This document shows, one piece after another, positions 34,972 to 43,989 of a stretch of 50,625 nt of DNA. Source of the DNA: Deltaproteobacteria bacterium (GTDB lineage: Bacteria; Myxococcota_A; UBA9160; UBA6930); NCBI GenBank assembly GCA_029261795.1, contig JAJDAP010000069.1, positions 1-50,625 of the forward strand. The letters run 5' to 3'. Position 1 is the first letter of the stretch; each line of letters opens with the position of its first letter. The notes under the pieces were generated by a model. It saw only the letters and a list, made by a program, of their open reading frames with translations, was not told the origin of the DNA and searched no databases. The position numbers were made by a program, and so were the translations under genes.

Positions 34972-36365
34972 GGTGTCTCTCCCGCGAGCGGTGCCTCGAC
35001 ACGAACCACGGTTCGCCCCTCGGGCACCAGATATTTCAAAGCGACGCGACGAACATCCTCGGGCGTCACGTTGCGAACATTCTCGAGCCGCTCCGCGAGC
35101 GGCCGGATGCGACCGAAGTTGGTCCACTCCCTTCCCATTCGCGAAGCCAGCGCGTGAGCACTGCCTGCGCCGACAATCAAACCCACCTCGAGCGAGCGAC
35201 GGGCGCGATCCACTTCGGCCTCGTCCGGAGCTTCCTTCCGAATCCGCTCGATCTCCGCCACGAACTGGGCCTCGGCGCGCTCGATGCTCTCGCCCGGGCG
35301 AATCTGGACGCCGGCATAGAAGAGCCCGGCCTGTTGCATCTCGAAATAGACACCCTGGGCAGACAACGCCACGGCATCGTCGCCGTAGACCATCTTGCGG
35401 TAGAGCCGGCTGGTCCGGCCTCCTGACAGGACGCCGCTCAACACGTCGAGTGCTTCGCCATCGGCGTGGCCCGTCGCGGGTGCGTGCCAGGCCATCGTCA
35501 GGATCGGACTCGCCACGTCGACACGCACGGTCGAGCGGCGCTCGCCGAGCTGACGCGGTTCTTCCGTCGGGTTGCGCGGAATCTCCTCCGCCTTGCGAAG
35601 CCCTCCGAATGCGGCGCGAATCTGCGCCACGGTTTCCTCGGTCTCGAAATCGCCGGCCACCGAGATCACCAGGTTGTTCGCCGCGTAGTAGGTGTCGAAG
35701 AACGCGCGACACACCTCGACGTCGACCTTCTGGAGGTCCGAAAGCCAGCCGACGACTGGATGTCGATAGGGATGCGCAAGGAACGCGCTCGCCATCAACT
35801 GCTCGAAGGCGCGACCATTGGGATCGTCCTCGGTGCGCCAGCGGCGCTCACTGATCACGACCTCGCGCTCGCTGGCGAGGCTCTCCTCGTCGATGATCAA
35901 GTTCTCGAAGCGCTCGGCTTCGAGCGCGATGATCACGGGAAGATGTTCGGACGGAACGTCCTCGAAATAGCGCGTGACGTCGTTCGAAGTGGAGGCGTTG
36001 ATGCGGCCTCCGCGCGCTTCGACGATCTGGCTGTGCACTTCTTTCGCGAGGTTCTTCGAACCGCGGAACATCATGTGTTCGAACAGATGTGCGATACCGG
36101 TGAAGCGCGCCTCGTCGCTCGAACCGACATCGACCCAGACCTGGAACGAGGCCACCGGGCTCGCGTGATCCTCGAGTGTGAGTACGGTGAGACCGTTCTC
36201 GAGGACCGTCACCTGCATCGCGTCGAGCGGGTCGTTCGCCTCCTCAGCGAAGGCAGCCGTGCTGCCGGCTGTCACCAAGGACGCGGCCGCCAGGGCGACC
36301 GTTGCCAAGGAGGCCACGATTCCGGCAGCACGCGGCCGGAATCCCCATCGCATTCTCCGTCGCAT
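34968..36365 (-). CDS. M16 zinc peptidase, catalytic subunit
   Basis: 465 aa from ATG 36365 (ATG 36353 is also possible). A signal peptide (SLVTAGSTAAFAEEA) exports it. The inverted zinc motif HLFEH is in FTGIAHLFEHMMFRG near residues 91-95, with the downstream Glu in ASEREVVISERR. Later blocks GGLRKAEEIPRNP and SGVLSGGRTSRLYRKMVYG match pitrilysin-type PqqL/YmxG-like enzymes. It likely degrades peptides in the periplasm with the lipoprotein partner encoded next. Confidence 0.93.
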   Translation of the reverse strand: MRRRMRWGFRPRAAGIVASLATVALAAASLVTAGSTAAFAEEANDPLDAMQVTVLENGLTVLTLEDHASPVASFQVWVDVGSSDEARFTGIAHLFEHMMFRGSKNLAKEVHSQIVEARGGRINASTSNDVTRYFEDVPSEHLPVIIALEAERFENLIIDEESLASEREVVISERRWRTEDDPNGRAFEQLMASAFLAHPYRHPVVGWLSDLQKVDVEVCRAFFDTYYAANNLVISVAGDFETEETVAQIRAAFGGLRKAEEIPRNPTEEPRQLGERRSTVRVDVASPILTMAWHAPATGHADGEALDVLSGVLSGGRTSRLYRKMVYGDDAVALSAQGVYFEMQQAGLFYAGVQIRPGESIERAEAQFVAEIERIRKEAPDEAEVDRARRSLEVGLIVGAGSAHALASRMGREWTNFGRIRPLAERLENVRNVTPEDVRRVALKYLVPEGRTVVRVEAPLAGETP

Positions 36366-36413
36366 GGCGGCGGACGGTACCCAGCGCCTACCTTGCCAGC
36401 AAGGAGAGCGCTC

Positions 36414-36839
36414 GTGCCGTTGACCCGCGACGAAGACATCGAAGCCCTGTTGCGCCGCACGCACTCGATCGCGGTCGTCGGTATCAAGGCTGGCGCCGAC
36501 GACGATGCTTTCAAGATCCCCGCCTACATGCAGCGTCATGGCTATCAGATCCTCCCGGTCTCGCCGAAACTCGACCACGTCCTCGAGCAGCCCTGCGTCG
36601 CCTCTCTGGGCGACCTCGATCAGACCCCGGACCTGATCAATCTGTTTCGCGCCAGTCCCCACATTCCGCTCCACGCCGACGAGATCCTGTCCCTGCCGAA
36701 ACGGCCCCTGGGCGTCTGGATGCAACTCGAGATCTCGCATCCCGAGGCCAGCGCGAAACTCGAAGCGGCCGGGATCGCCGTCGTCGAAGATCGATGTCTG
36801 ATGGTCGAACACGCCCGGCTCTTCGGCACGTCACGTTGA
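36414..36839 (+). CDS. CoA-binding (YccU-like) protein
   Basis: 141 aa from GTG 36414 with AAGGAGAG 6 nt upstream. SIAVVGIKAGADDDAFKIPAYMQRHGYQILPVSPKL, VASLGDLDQTPDLINLFRAS, GVWMQLEISHPEASAKLEAAGIAVVEDRCLMVEH match the CoA-binding domain family (YccU, and the N-terminus of succinyl-CoA synthetase alpha). It is usually small and of unsettled role. The stop overlaps the next gene (TTGA). Confidence 0.92.
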   Translation: MPLTRDEDIEALLRRTHSIAVVGIKAGADDDAFKIPAYMQRHGYQILPVSPKLDHVLEQPCVASLGDLDQTPDLINLFRASPHIPLHADEILSLPKRPLGVWMQLEISHPEASAKLEAAGIAVVEDRCLMVEHARLFGTSR

Positions 36840-37444
36840 ACGACGATCCGATCAGGGTCCCGGTCTGGTACGACTTCGCTTCGACGCTCTGCTACGTCGC
36901 CCACCGGGTGATGGATCGCGTGGCTCCCACGCTGGACGAGATCGGCGTGACCCTCGCCTGGCAGCCGCTCGATCTCTCCCAGCTCCTGGCACCCTACCGA
37001 CGCGGCGAGGCGTTGCCGGAAGAGCGTCGTGCGAACGCCAAACGCGTCGCCGAGGATCTTGGCGTCACGGTCACCGCCCCGGCACTCTGGCATGACTTCC
37101 GGAGCGTCGCTGCCGCCGCCATCGCGCTTGCCGGGACCGCACACGAAGCCAGCTGGCGCGAGCGGGTCTTCAGCGCATTGTTCGAGGAACGTCGCGATGC
37201 GCCGGCCGCAGCCGAGGTCTGCTCCTGGAGCCGTGAACTAGGCTGGCCGATCGAAGAGCCAGCGCTCACCCTCGGCAGGGAGAAGCTCTCGACCCGGACC
37301 GAAATCGCCCGCGAAGCCATGGTCAGTGGCGTTCCGACCTTCATGCTAGGCGAGTGGCCGTTCGGCGGAATCCAGACCGACGAGACCATGATCCATCTGC
37401 TGCGGCGCTATGCGAACAAGCACCGCGAAGGAGCGATGAAGTGA
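36836..37444 (+). CDS. DsbA-like thioredoxin-fold protein (FrnE/HCCA-isomerase type)
   Basis: 202 aa from TTG 36836, overlapping the CoA-binding gene. VPVWYDFASTLCYVAHRVMDR is the active-site region: the usual CPWC is STLC, so only one Cys remains. EERRANAKRVAEDLGV, AREAMVSGVPTFMLGEWPFGGIQTDETM is the FrnE/2-hydroxychromene isomerase tail with the cis-Pro (VP). No signal peptide, so cytoplasmic. It may bind glutathione or a thiol substrate. Stop overlaps the SUI1 start (GTGA). Confidence 0.85.
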   Translation: MNDDPIRVPVWYDFASTLCYVAHRVMDRVAPTLDEIGVTLAWQPLDLSQLLAPYRRGEALPEERRANAKRVAEDLGVTVTAPALWHDFRSVAAAAIALAGTAHEASWRERVFSALFEERRDAPAAAEVCSWSRELGWPIEEPALTLGREKLSTRTEIAREAMVSGVPTFMLGEWPFGGIQTDETMIHLLRRYANKHREGAMK

Positions 37445-37782
37445 GCGCCAAGAAAACTCGCGGCGGCAACCTCGTCTGGTCCGATCAGCACGGCGGCGAC
37501 GTCCGCCCCGGCCAGGCGACAGCACCGCGACGCGCCCGAGGCGACGGCATCGCTCGCGTGCGACGTGAGACCAAGGGCCGCGGCGGTAAGACCGTCACCT
37601 CGGTTTCCGGGATCGAGCTCGCTAGCGACGGCCTACGCGACCTTGCAAAGGAGTTGAAGCAACATTGCGGCACCGGCGGTTCGGTCAAGGACGGCGTGAT
37701 CGAGATCCAGGGAGACCACCGCGCGACCATCGTATCCGCGCTCGAAGAGCGCGGCTACGACGTCAAGCTCGCGGGCGGCTAG
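37441..37782 (+). CDS. yciH: SUI1/YciH-family translation factor homologue
   Basis: 113 aa from GTG 37441. The SUI1 core is RRETKGRGGKTVTSVSGIEL...LAKELKQHCGTGGSVKDGVIEIQGDH, matching eIF1/YciH: the basic GRGGK loop and GTGGSVKDG are diagnostic. In bacteria it can destabilise non-canonical initiation complexes, though its role is unclear. It is the third gene of a tightly overlapping operon. Confidence 0.93.
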   Translation: MSAKKTRGGNLVWSDQHGGDVRPGQATAPRRARGDGIARVRRETKGRGGKTVTSVSGIELASDGLRDLAKELKQHCGTGGSVKDGVIEIQGDHRATIVSALEERGYDVKLAGG

Positions 37783-37846
37783 GGAACCTCTGCGGCGATC
37801 ACCCGAGCCGCTCCAGCGTGATGCCGACCGGGGCACTGAGGCCGGT

Positions 37847-38542
37847 TCAGCCCGGAACGGCAGCGGGATCCAGGAGTGGACCAGCCCGCTTCCAGCCTTC
37901 GTTGAGCAGCCAGGTGTGGTGCGTGAACGCGACCGCCCGGGTTCCGGGCGTTCCTCTTGCCGCCATCACGAGATCGCGCGCGGAACGCTTCCAACCCCCG
38001 AACCAGCGACCCGAAGAGGCGGGATCGATCCGCACGCTACGGGGCGGGCGCTTCATGTGCCGCCTGGCGTTCATCAGGACGTAACGCAGGGCATTCCGCA
38101 CCTGGCTCGGCGTCTTCAAGACCACATGGTGATACCGGTCCTTCAGGACCGGCCCGGAGCGCGCAAACACGCGATTCACCGCACGCGCGAGACGCGCGCC
38201 CAGCGACTTCATCCCACGCCCGAGGGCGTCCGCATCCTTCGCCTCCACCAGCAGATGGACGTGGTTCGCCTGGATCGAGTAGTGCGCGAGCCGGAAGTCC
38301 CCACGATCACAGGCCTTCGCCCAGGATCGCTCGAGTTCTCGGACCAGCTTCACGGTTCGAAGGGAGGGCACCCCCTCGCGCACCTTCAGGGTGACGTGGC
38401 AGGGATACCGCGAAGCGAGTCCAACTCGGCGGAGGTGCGGAATACCGGACCCCGGCTGCGGCGGTCGGCCGGCGCCGGGCCGCTTCCCACCCCTCCCGGA
38501 GCGCCGCAGTTCGAGTTGTATTCCAGATATCTTACGCCGCAT
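37847..38542 (-). CDS. REP-associated tyrosine transposase (RAYT, Y1/HUH)
   Basis: 231 aa from ATG 38542. The HUH motif is IQANHVHLLVE; LKDRYHHVVLKTPSQVRNALRYVLMNARR supplies the Y1 tyrosine helix; GGKRPGAGRPP at the N-terminus is a typical basic leader. RAYTs are domesticated single-copy IS200/IS605 relatives that mobilise REP palindromes. No ribosome-binding site is clear. A tandem repeat array lies just upstream. Confidence 0.93.
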   Translation of the reverse strand: MRRKISGIQLELRRSGRGGKRPGAGRPPQPGSGIPHLRRVGLASRYPCHVTLKVREGVPSLRTVKLVRELERSWAKACDRGDFRLAHYSIQANHVHLLVEAKDADALGRGMKSLGARLARAVNRVFARSGPVLKDRYHHVVLKTPSQVRNALRYVLMNARRHMKRPPRSVRIDPASSGRWFGGWKRSARDLVMAARGTPGTRAVAFTHHTWLLNEGWKRAGPLLDPAAVPG

Positions 38543-39031
38543 TCAATGAAAATAGCGCTCTTTTGATATCGATCAACAGAAATCGACACCCCACCCCCGA
38601 AACACCGTTCGACTCGCCCCACGCCCGCCCGCGCCCTCGACCCTGACCCGCATCCCTGACATCCACGCGAACCGCCTCCTCCAAAACCATCCGGAACCCA
38701 ACCCCGCCCGGAGGGCGATCGACACCCCACCCCCGAAACACCGTTCGATCCGCCTCACGCCCGCCCGCGCCCTCGACCCGGCCCGCATCCCTAACATCCA
38801 TGCCAACCACCCCCCCCAACAGCCCTCCGGGACCCAACTCTGCTCATAGAGGAACCCTAATCGCGTGCGCGAAACGTCGTCGGGTAGCCCGATGCCGCCA
38901 TGTCCTCGGCCATGACCCGATAGAGCTGGCAGCGAACAGCAACACCGCTTGTGGGCCCAGCGGTCGCGAGTGCGATGCCGGGGCTACCACCCCGCTACCG
39001 CAAAGGAGCAGGGGCGCCTGGCGGGCGTTCC
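38543..39031. repeat. 136-bp tandem repeat (two copies) upstream of the RAYT gene
   Basis: This 489-bp gap has no gene I support. Two copies of a C-rich unit begin at 38582 and 38718 (period 136). Over the first 113 bp they agree closely, sharing ATCGACACCCCACCCCCGAA, the ACACCGTTCGA block and GCCCGCCCGCGCCCTCGACC; after that the second copy decays by about 38852. On the minus strand the unit is G-rich (GGGGGTGGGG), with quadruplex potential. 38543-38581 is AT-rich and may hold the RAYT promoter. 38853-39031 shows nothing recognisable. Confidence 0.8.
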
Positions 39032-39778
39032 CTAGCGCTCGGAACCGGGCTTTCGATCGGCAGGCGTCTCCCGCGCGTCGTAGCGGGTGAAGCGACGCTG
39101 CATCCAGCGCACGGCGAAGACGTCGGCGAGTCCGACCCAGAGGCGATTGCCGATGCCGTACTTCGATTCGCCGTGCTGGCGAGGGCGATGGTTCACGGGC
39201 AACTCTGTCACCCGTGCTCCCCGCATCCGCAACAGCGTCGGCAAGAAGCGGTGCATGCCGCGATACATCACTACGCCGACCAGGAACTCACGACGCATCA
39301 CGCGAAGCGAACAGCCAACGTCGGAAACGCTCTCTCCGGTCATCCAGTTGCGGAAGCCGTTGCCAACCCGGGAAGAGAGTTTGCGAACCTGGCTATCCTG
39401 GCGGTTCGCGCGCACCCCATTCACGACGTCGGCGTGGTCGAGCGCAGCCAATAGCTCCGGCAGATCCGCAGGATCGTTTTGCAGGTCTGCGTCGAGCGTG
39501 GCGACGACCTCGCCGCGGGCGGCTCCAAAGCCCGCCTCCAGCGCGGCGCTCTGGCCACTGTTCGCCATCAAGGTGATGACGCGAATGCGCTCGTCGAGTG
39601 CCGCCGCCTCGCTCAAGGCCTCGGCGGTTCCCTCGGAGCTGCCGTCGTCGACGTAGACGAACTCGACGCCGCCCGGATGTGCCGCGAGCGCGGCGCTGAC
39701 TTCCGCGTGCAGCGGCGCCACGTTTTCGCGTTCATTGTAGAACGGAACCACGACCGAGAGGTGAGGCAGGTCGCCCAA
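39032..39778 (-). CDS. GT2 glycosyltransferase, polyprenyl-phosphate sugar type
   Basis: 248 aa from TTG 39778, 9 nt after the SDR stop. LSVVVPFYNERENV, FVYVDDGSSEGT, GFGAARGEVVATLDADLQNDPADLPEL (the DxD region) and VSDVGCSLRVMRREF match dolichol-phosphate-mannose synthase-like GT2 enzymes that load a sugar onto undecaprenyl phosphate. The C-terminus lacks the two hydrophobic spans of ArnC, so it is soluble or peripheral. Works with the ArnT-like enzyme encoded divergently. Confidence 0.9.
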   Translation of the reverse strand: MGDLPHLSVVVPFYNERENVAPLHAEVSAALAAHPGGVEFVYVDDGSSEGTAEALSEAAALDERIRVITLMANSGQSAALEAGFGAARGEVVATLDADLQNDPADLPELLAALDHADVVNGVRANRQDSQVRKLSSRVGNGFRNWMTGESVSDVGCSLRVMRREFLVGVVMYRGMHRFLPTLLRMRGARVTELPVNHRPRQHGESKYGIGNRLWVGLADVFAVRWMQRRFTRYDARETPADRKPGSER

Positions 39779-39787
39779 TGGCTCGCC

Positions 39788-40699
39788 CTAGCCTTTCAGG
39801 AGTTCGGGATTGCGCGCCGCAACCAGGCCGCGAATCCCTTCCTTCCAATGGACCTTCGAGGGGCCGACCTGCGACTGAAGCCGCGAGGTATCGAGAAGCA
39901 ACGGTTCGAGCGCGGTCTCGGAGGCCTCGAAGCGAGGCTCGAGCCCCGTCAACTCGCTGAGGTAGCGACACCATTCCTCGACGGACGTGTCCTCGCTCCC
40001 GGCCCAGTTCACGATCGTGGCCGGGACACTCGCGAGGCCGAGCAGAGCCTCGATGTGGGAGACGTAGTCGTCTTCATGAAGCAGCGGGAAGTAGTTCGGA
40101 CCGCTCGGATGGATCGGAATCGGGACGCCGCCCTTCATCATCATCAGATGGAACCAGGGCCAGCCGCCCGCGCTCCCATAGGGAACGGCGAGACGAGCGA
40201 TCGTCGTCGGGAGTTCGAGTTGGCGCGCCGTGGTTCGTACCACGGCCTCCGCAGCGATCTTGCAGATGCTGTAGGTCGAGAGCATGTGGCGATGGTGATC
40301 GGCGAGCGGGCTGGCCTCGTCGATCCGACCCTCGGACTTGGCGCGATAGACGCCGGTCGTCGAACAGTGCAAGAACGCCTTGGCCTTCCGACAGTGCTGC
40401 ATCAGGAGCCCGGCACCCTCGGCGTTCATCGCCAGGTCGCCATCGAAATCATCGTCGCCGCTCTTCGCCACTGCGAAGTGGAGCACGTAATCGAGCCGGT
40501 CGGGGACTTCACCAAACTCGCCAGCTGCGAGATCGCCGACCACGGGCTCGGCGCCCAGTGCGGCAACCCGTTTCCGATCGCCCTCACGTCCGTAGCGCCC
40601 GAGCGCGAGCACGCGATTCCGTTTGGCCAACTCCGCGGCAACGGGGAAAGCCACCTGGCCAGTTACGCCGGTCACGAGGATCGTCTGGTTCTCGAGCAT
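39788..40699 (-). CDS. Extended SDR, NAD-dependent epimerase/dehydratase
   Basis: 303 aa from ATG 40699. Rossmann motif ILVTGVTGQVAFPVAAELAK; VGDLAAGEF; catalytic YSICK (YxxxK) in LSTYSICKIAAEAVV after STTGVY. Later GWPWFHLMMMKGG and YFPLLHEDDYVSHIEALLG fit UDP-sugar epimerases or steroid-dehydrogenase-like SDRs. It precedes the GT2 gene on the same strand. Confidence 0.9.
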   Translation of the reverse strand: MLENQTILVTGVTGQVAFPVAAELAKRNRVLALGRYGREGDRKRVAALGAEPVVGDLAAGEFGEVPDRLDYVLHFAVAKSGDDDFDGDLAMNAEGAGLLMQHCRKAKAFLHCSTTGVYRAKSEGRIDEASPLADHHRHMLSTYSICKIAAEAVVRTTARQLELPTTIARLAVPYGSAGGWPWFHLMMMKGGVPIPIHPSGPNYFPLLHEDDYVSHIEALLGLASVPATIVNWAGSEDTSVEEWCRYLSELTGLEPRFEASETALEPLLLDTSRLQSQVGPSKVHWKEGIRGLVAARNPELLKG

Positions 40700-40823
40700 G
40701 CAGCCTCCGATGGTGGGCCAGCTTCGGGCAGCCCAGAGCCCGACAGGTTACCGTTCCGAGCCGAGCCGCGAAGGGCCTCGGGCGCTGGCCGGGGACGGGC
40801 GGCGAATCGAGGGGTGACGGGCG

Positions 40824-42521
40824 ATGACCGAGAGCGACGCGAGCCCCTGGCTCCGAGCCGGCGTGATCGCTGCCGCCGTCCTGCTGTTGTTCGTCGGCCT
40901 GGGCTGGATCGATGCGTCGGCGCCGGACGAGCCACGCTACACCCAGGTCGCCGAAGAAGTCCGGGCGATGAAGAACGGACCCGCGGACTGGGTCCTGCTG
41001 CGTCTCAACGGCGAACCGTACGACCAGAAACCGCCGCTCTACTTCTGGCTTGCTGCCGCGGCCGGAATTCCCACCGATCGCGTCACCGAGTTGGCGGCGC
41101 GTCTTCCCGCAGCCGTGTTCGGAATGGTCGCAGTCGTGGGCACGATGCTGCTCGGGCGGCGTATGTTCGGCGGCCGCGTCGGGGTGATCTCGGCCGCGCT
41201 CCTGTTGACGATCTACGAGTTCGCACGGCTCTCGCGACGAGCCCAGCTCGATGTCCCGCTCGCTGCCCTCGAACTCCTGGCGCTGGCCGGGTTCTGGTGG
41301 CTCGACCGCGGCCTCAGCGGGCGCGGCCGCGGTGCCCTCGTCTTCCACGCTGCCATGGGACTTGCCGCCCTGACCAAGGGACCACCCGGCTTCTTGATCC
41401 CCATGCTCTCGGTCGTTGCCTACCTCGGCTGGGAGGGCCGGCTCCGCGACCTTGCGCGGGCATTTCCGTGGTGGGGGCTGCTGCTCTCGTTGGGACCCAT
41501 CGCCATCTGGTATCTGGGTGCTGCCTCGCTTGCCCCCACCGGCTATAGCGAGGGAGCCCTGGTCGAGAACGTGATCGGGCGCTTCTTCGAGGGCACTTCG
41601 CACGCGCGACCGCTCCACTACTTCCTCTACCAGTTCCCGACAAACTTCCTGCCCTGGACGTTGCTCTGGCCCGTGGTCTGGATCGTCGGCCGAAGCCAGG
41701 TCTTCAGCGGCTACGCGGGCAACGAGACCCGGCGTGCCTGGCGTTTCCTGCTCTCGGTCGTCGCCACGAGCTTCGTCTTCTTCTCGCTGTCGAGTGGGAA
41801 GCGCGGTCTCTACATGGTTCCGGCATTCCCGTTCGCAGCTTTGTTATGCGGAGATGCGGCCATCCGCTGGCTTCATGGCCGCGCGCGCCCACCCCGCAGC
41901 CTGGCGATCGTGGCGGCTTCGCTCGCAATCCTGTTCGCGCTGCTCGGTGGCGAAATCATCCTGGCCTGGATGGGAATGCCGCTGCTGCTCGATCGCGTCC
42001 CGGGCTTGCTGGAAGAGTCGAACCTCTCGCTACTCGCCGCCTTCGGGGGAAGTCTGCTGTTGCTGGCCACCGCCGGAGCGCTCACCTGGGTCGTGCTCTC
42101 TCGAAATCGCGTACGCGTCCCCGCCTTCGTGTCCATCGTCATTGGCGGGGTGTTCGCCGTCGAACTGGCGATCTTCACGCTGCTCTTCCCGGGAATCGAT
42201 GCGATGCGCTCTCCGCGCGCCATCGCCGTCTCGGCGGCCGCCTTTACCGAACCCGGAGCGCCGATCGGGCTGTTTCGGGACCGGGCCATGATCGGGGGGC
42301 TCGCCTACTACGGGCACCGCCGTATCGTCCAGCTGGATGATGCGGACGATGTCGCCGCATTCGTCGAGGCCGGCGGCCAGACCCTTGTGTTGAAACGGCG
42401 CAAACTCGAGCGCCTGGGCCTGCCGGTCGAGATCGTCTCGAGTTCCCATTTCGGGGACCGGGCCCTGGTCGTGGTGATTCCGGCTCCCGACGAGTTCCCC
42501 GAAGCCCCCGAAGGCCGCTGA
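40824..42521 (+). CDS. ArnT/PMT-family membrane glycosyltransferase
   Basis: 565 aa with about 12 hydrophobic spans. The first periplasmic loop WIDASAPDEPRYTQVAEEVR carries the catalytic DEPRY of GT-C/GT39-83 enzymes, followed by RLNGEPYDQKPPLYFW. These transfer sugars from undecaprenyl phosphate to lipid A or protein on the periplasmic face. The C-terminal periplasmic domain (AMIGGLAYYGHRRIVQLDDADD) is ArnT-like. Divergent from the SDR/GT2 pair; together they suggest lipid-A or glycan decoration. Confidence 0.92.
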   Translation: MTESDASPWLRAGVIAAAVLLLFVGLGWIDASAPDEPRYTQVAEEVRAMKNGPADWVLLRLNGEPYDQKPPLYFWLAAAAGIPTDRVTELAARLPAAVFGMVAVVGTMLLGRRMFGGRVGVISAALLLTIYEFARLSRRAQLDVPLAALELLALAGFWWLDRGLSGRGRGALVFHAAMGLAALTKGPPGFLIPMLSVVAYLGWEGRLRDLARAFPWWGLLLSLGPIAIWYLGAASLAPTGYSEGALVENVIGRFFEGTSHARPLHYFLYQFPTNFLPWTLLWPVVWIVGRSQVFSGYAGNETRRAWRFLLSVVATSFVFFSLSSGKRGLYMVPAFPFAALLCGDAAIRWLHGRARPPRSLAIVAASLAILFALLGGEIILAWMGMPLLLDRVPGLLEESNLSLLAAFGGSLLLLATAGALTWVVLSRNRVRVPAFVSIVIGGVFAVELAIFTLLFPGIDAMRSPRAIAVSAAAFTEPGAPIGLFRDRAMIGGLAYYGHRRIVQLDDADDVAAFVEAGGQTLVLKRRKLERLGLPVEIVSSSHFGDRALVVVIPAPDEFPEAPEGR

Positions 42522-42523
42522 TT

Positions 42524-42561
42524 CCGCAGGGGAATCCTGCCCCGGCCGGATTCCCCGGCGG
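42524..42561 (+). terminator. Hairpin after the ArnT-like gene
   Basis: Arms CCGCAGGGGAATCC (42524-42537) and GGATTCCCCGGCGG (42548-42561) pair at 13 of 14 positions around a 10-nt loop, starting 3 bp after the stop codon. No T-tract follows, so termination efficiency is unclear. Confidence 0.6.
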
Positions 42562-42699
42562 GCTTGGTTGACGCATCGCGTCGACGCGACGCGCTAGAAA
42601 AGCTGTTTGGGGTCGAGGACTTGCGCGCCTGCCTGCACCTGTCGGCGCGGGGCGTCAGCCGCTAGATTGGCACACTTACCAAACAAAACAGGAGAAGAG

Positions 42700-43980
42700 A
42701 TGTCAAAGGCCGAGCTTCACATCGACGGCAAGATCATCGAACTCCCGGTCATCGAGGGATCCGAGGGCGAGCGCGCCATCAACATCGAGAACCTTCGCGC
42801 GGAGACCGGGCTCATCACGCTCGATCCCGGCTACGCCAACACCGGGAGCTGCGAGAGCAGCATTACCTTCATCAACGGCGAGGAGGGCATCCTCCACCAT
42901 CGTGGCTATTCGATCGAGAGCCTGGCGGACAACTGCTCGTTCCTCGAGGTCTCCTACCTTCTCGTCAAAGGGCACCTTCCCAACGCGGCCGAGCTCGAAG
43001 CCTTCACCGACTCCATCCTCGGGCACACGATGCTCCACGAGGATCTACGCTTGTTCTTCCGAGCGCTGCCCAAGGACGCGCACCCGATGGCGGCCTGCTC
43101 GGCCATGGTCTCCGCCCTGGCGACCTTCTATCCGGATTCCCTCGATCCGCGGAACGAGCGCGAGGTCGAGATCTCGATCCACCGCTTGCTGGCCAAGCTG
43201 CCCACGATCGCGGCCTACGCCTACAAGCACTCGGTGGGCCAGCCGTTCATGTACCCCGACAACTCCTTGTCCTACGTCGGCAACTTCCTGCATCTGATGT
43301 TCGCGAACCCGTGTGAGGATTTCGAAGTCGACCCGGTCGTGGAGAAGGCCATAGACCTGTTGCTGATCCTCCACGCGGACCACGAGCAGAACTGCTCCGC
43401 ATCCACCGTGCGGCTGGTCGGCTCTTCCCACGCGAACCTGTTCGCGGCGGTTTCAGCCGGCATCAACGCCCTCTGGGGCCCGCGACACGGCGGCGCCAAC
43501 CAGGAAGTGATCGAGATGCTCGGGGCGATTGCCGACGAGGGTCTCACCGGGAAGCAGTTCGTCGACCGCGCCAAGAGCCGCGATGACACCTCGCGCCTGA
43601 TGGGCTTCGGCCACCGGGTCTACAAGAATTTCGATCCGCGCGCGCGAATCATCAAGAAGGCCACCTTCGACGTCCTCGAAAGGTTGGGCGTCAACTCGAG
43701 GCTGCTCGAGATCGCCGTCGAACTCGAGGAACTCGCGTTGAAGGACGAGTACTTCGTCGAGCGTAATCTGTACCCGAACGTGGATTTCTATTCCGGCGTG
43801 ATCTACACGGCGATCGGCACACCCGAGAACATGTTCACGCCCAACTTCGCGATCGGCCGGCTACCGGGTTGGATCGCGCAGTGGCTCGAGATGCACGAGC
43901 ACCGCCACAAGATCGGTCGACCGCGCCAGATCTACACCGGCGAGACGAACCGGAAGATCCAGCCGATCGCGGAACGCTAG
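42700..43980 (+). CDS. gltA: Citrate synthase
   Basis: 426 aa from ATG 42700 with AGGAGAAG 3-7 nt upstream. It condenses acetyl-CoA and oxaloacetate. Catalytic blocks: LHADHEQNCSASTVRLVGSSHANLFAAVSAGINALWGPRHGGANQEV (two His), MGFGHRVYKNFDPRA (third His and Arg), and NVDFYSGVIYTAIG (catalytic Asp). The N-terminal GSEGERAINIENLRAETGLITLDPGY is typical of the proteobacterial hexameric, NADH-sensitive type. The 178-bp leader holds the hairpin above and no promoter I am sure of. Confidence 0.97.
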   Translation: MSKAELHIDGKIIELPVIEGSEGERAINIENLRAETGLITLDPGYANTGSCESSITFINGEEGILHHRGYSIESLADNCSFLEVSYLLVKGHLPNAAELEAFTDSILGHTMLHEDLRLFFRALPKDAHPMAACSAMVSALATFYPDSLDPRNEREVEISIHRLLAKLPTIAAYAYKHSVGQPFMYPDNSLSYVGNFLHLMFANPCEDFEVDPVVEKAIDLLLILHADHEQNCSASTVRLVGSSHANLFAAVSAGINALWGPRHGGANQEVIEMLGAIADEGLTGKQFVDRAKSRDDTSRLMGFGHRVYKNFDPRARIIKKATFDVLERLGVNSRLLEIAVELEELALKDEYFVERNLYPNVDFYSGVIYTAIGTPENMFTPNFAIGRLPGWIAQWLEMHEHRHKIGRPRQIYTGETNRKIQPIAER

Positions 43981-43989
43981 TCAGGCGCG

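Noticed and set aside
38532..38837. A 101-aa minus-strand frame with an internally repeated sequence in the tandem repeat
   Set aside because: The 136-bp period is not a multiple of three, so the repeats are read in different frames; this is a DNA repeat, not a protein repeat.
38543..38852. CRISPR array
   Set aside because: Only two long direct copies with no short repeat/spacer alternation and no cas genes; the Cas4-like nuclease at 17364 is far away and solitary.
39479..41548. A 689-aa plus-strand frame across the GT2/SDR genes and into the ArnT-like gene
   Set aside because: It crosses two well-supported minus-strand genes and the start of a plus-strand gene in another frame; no domain is recognisable.
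42562..42640. Sigma-70 promoter (TTGACG and TAGAAA) before gltA
   Set aside because: The hexamers are 21 bp apart, too far for a standard promoter.
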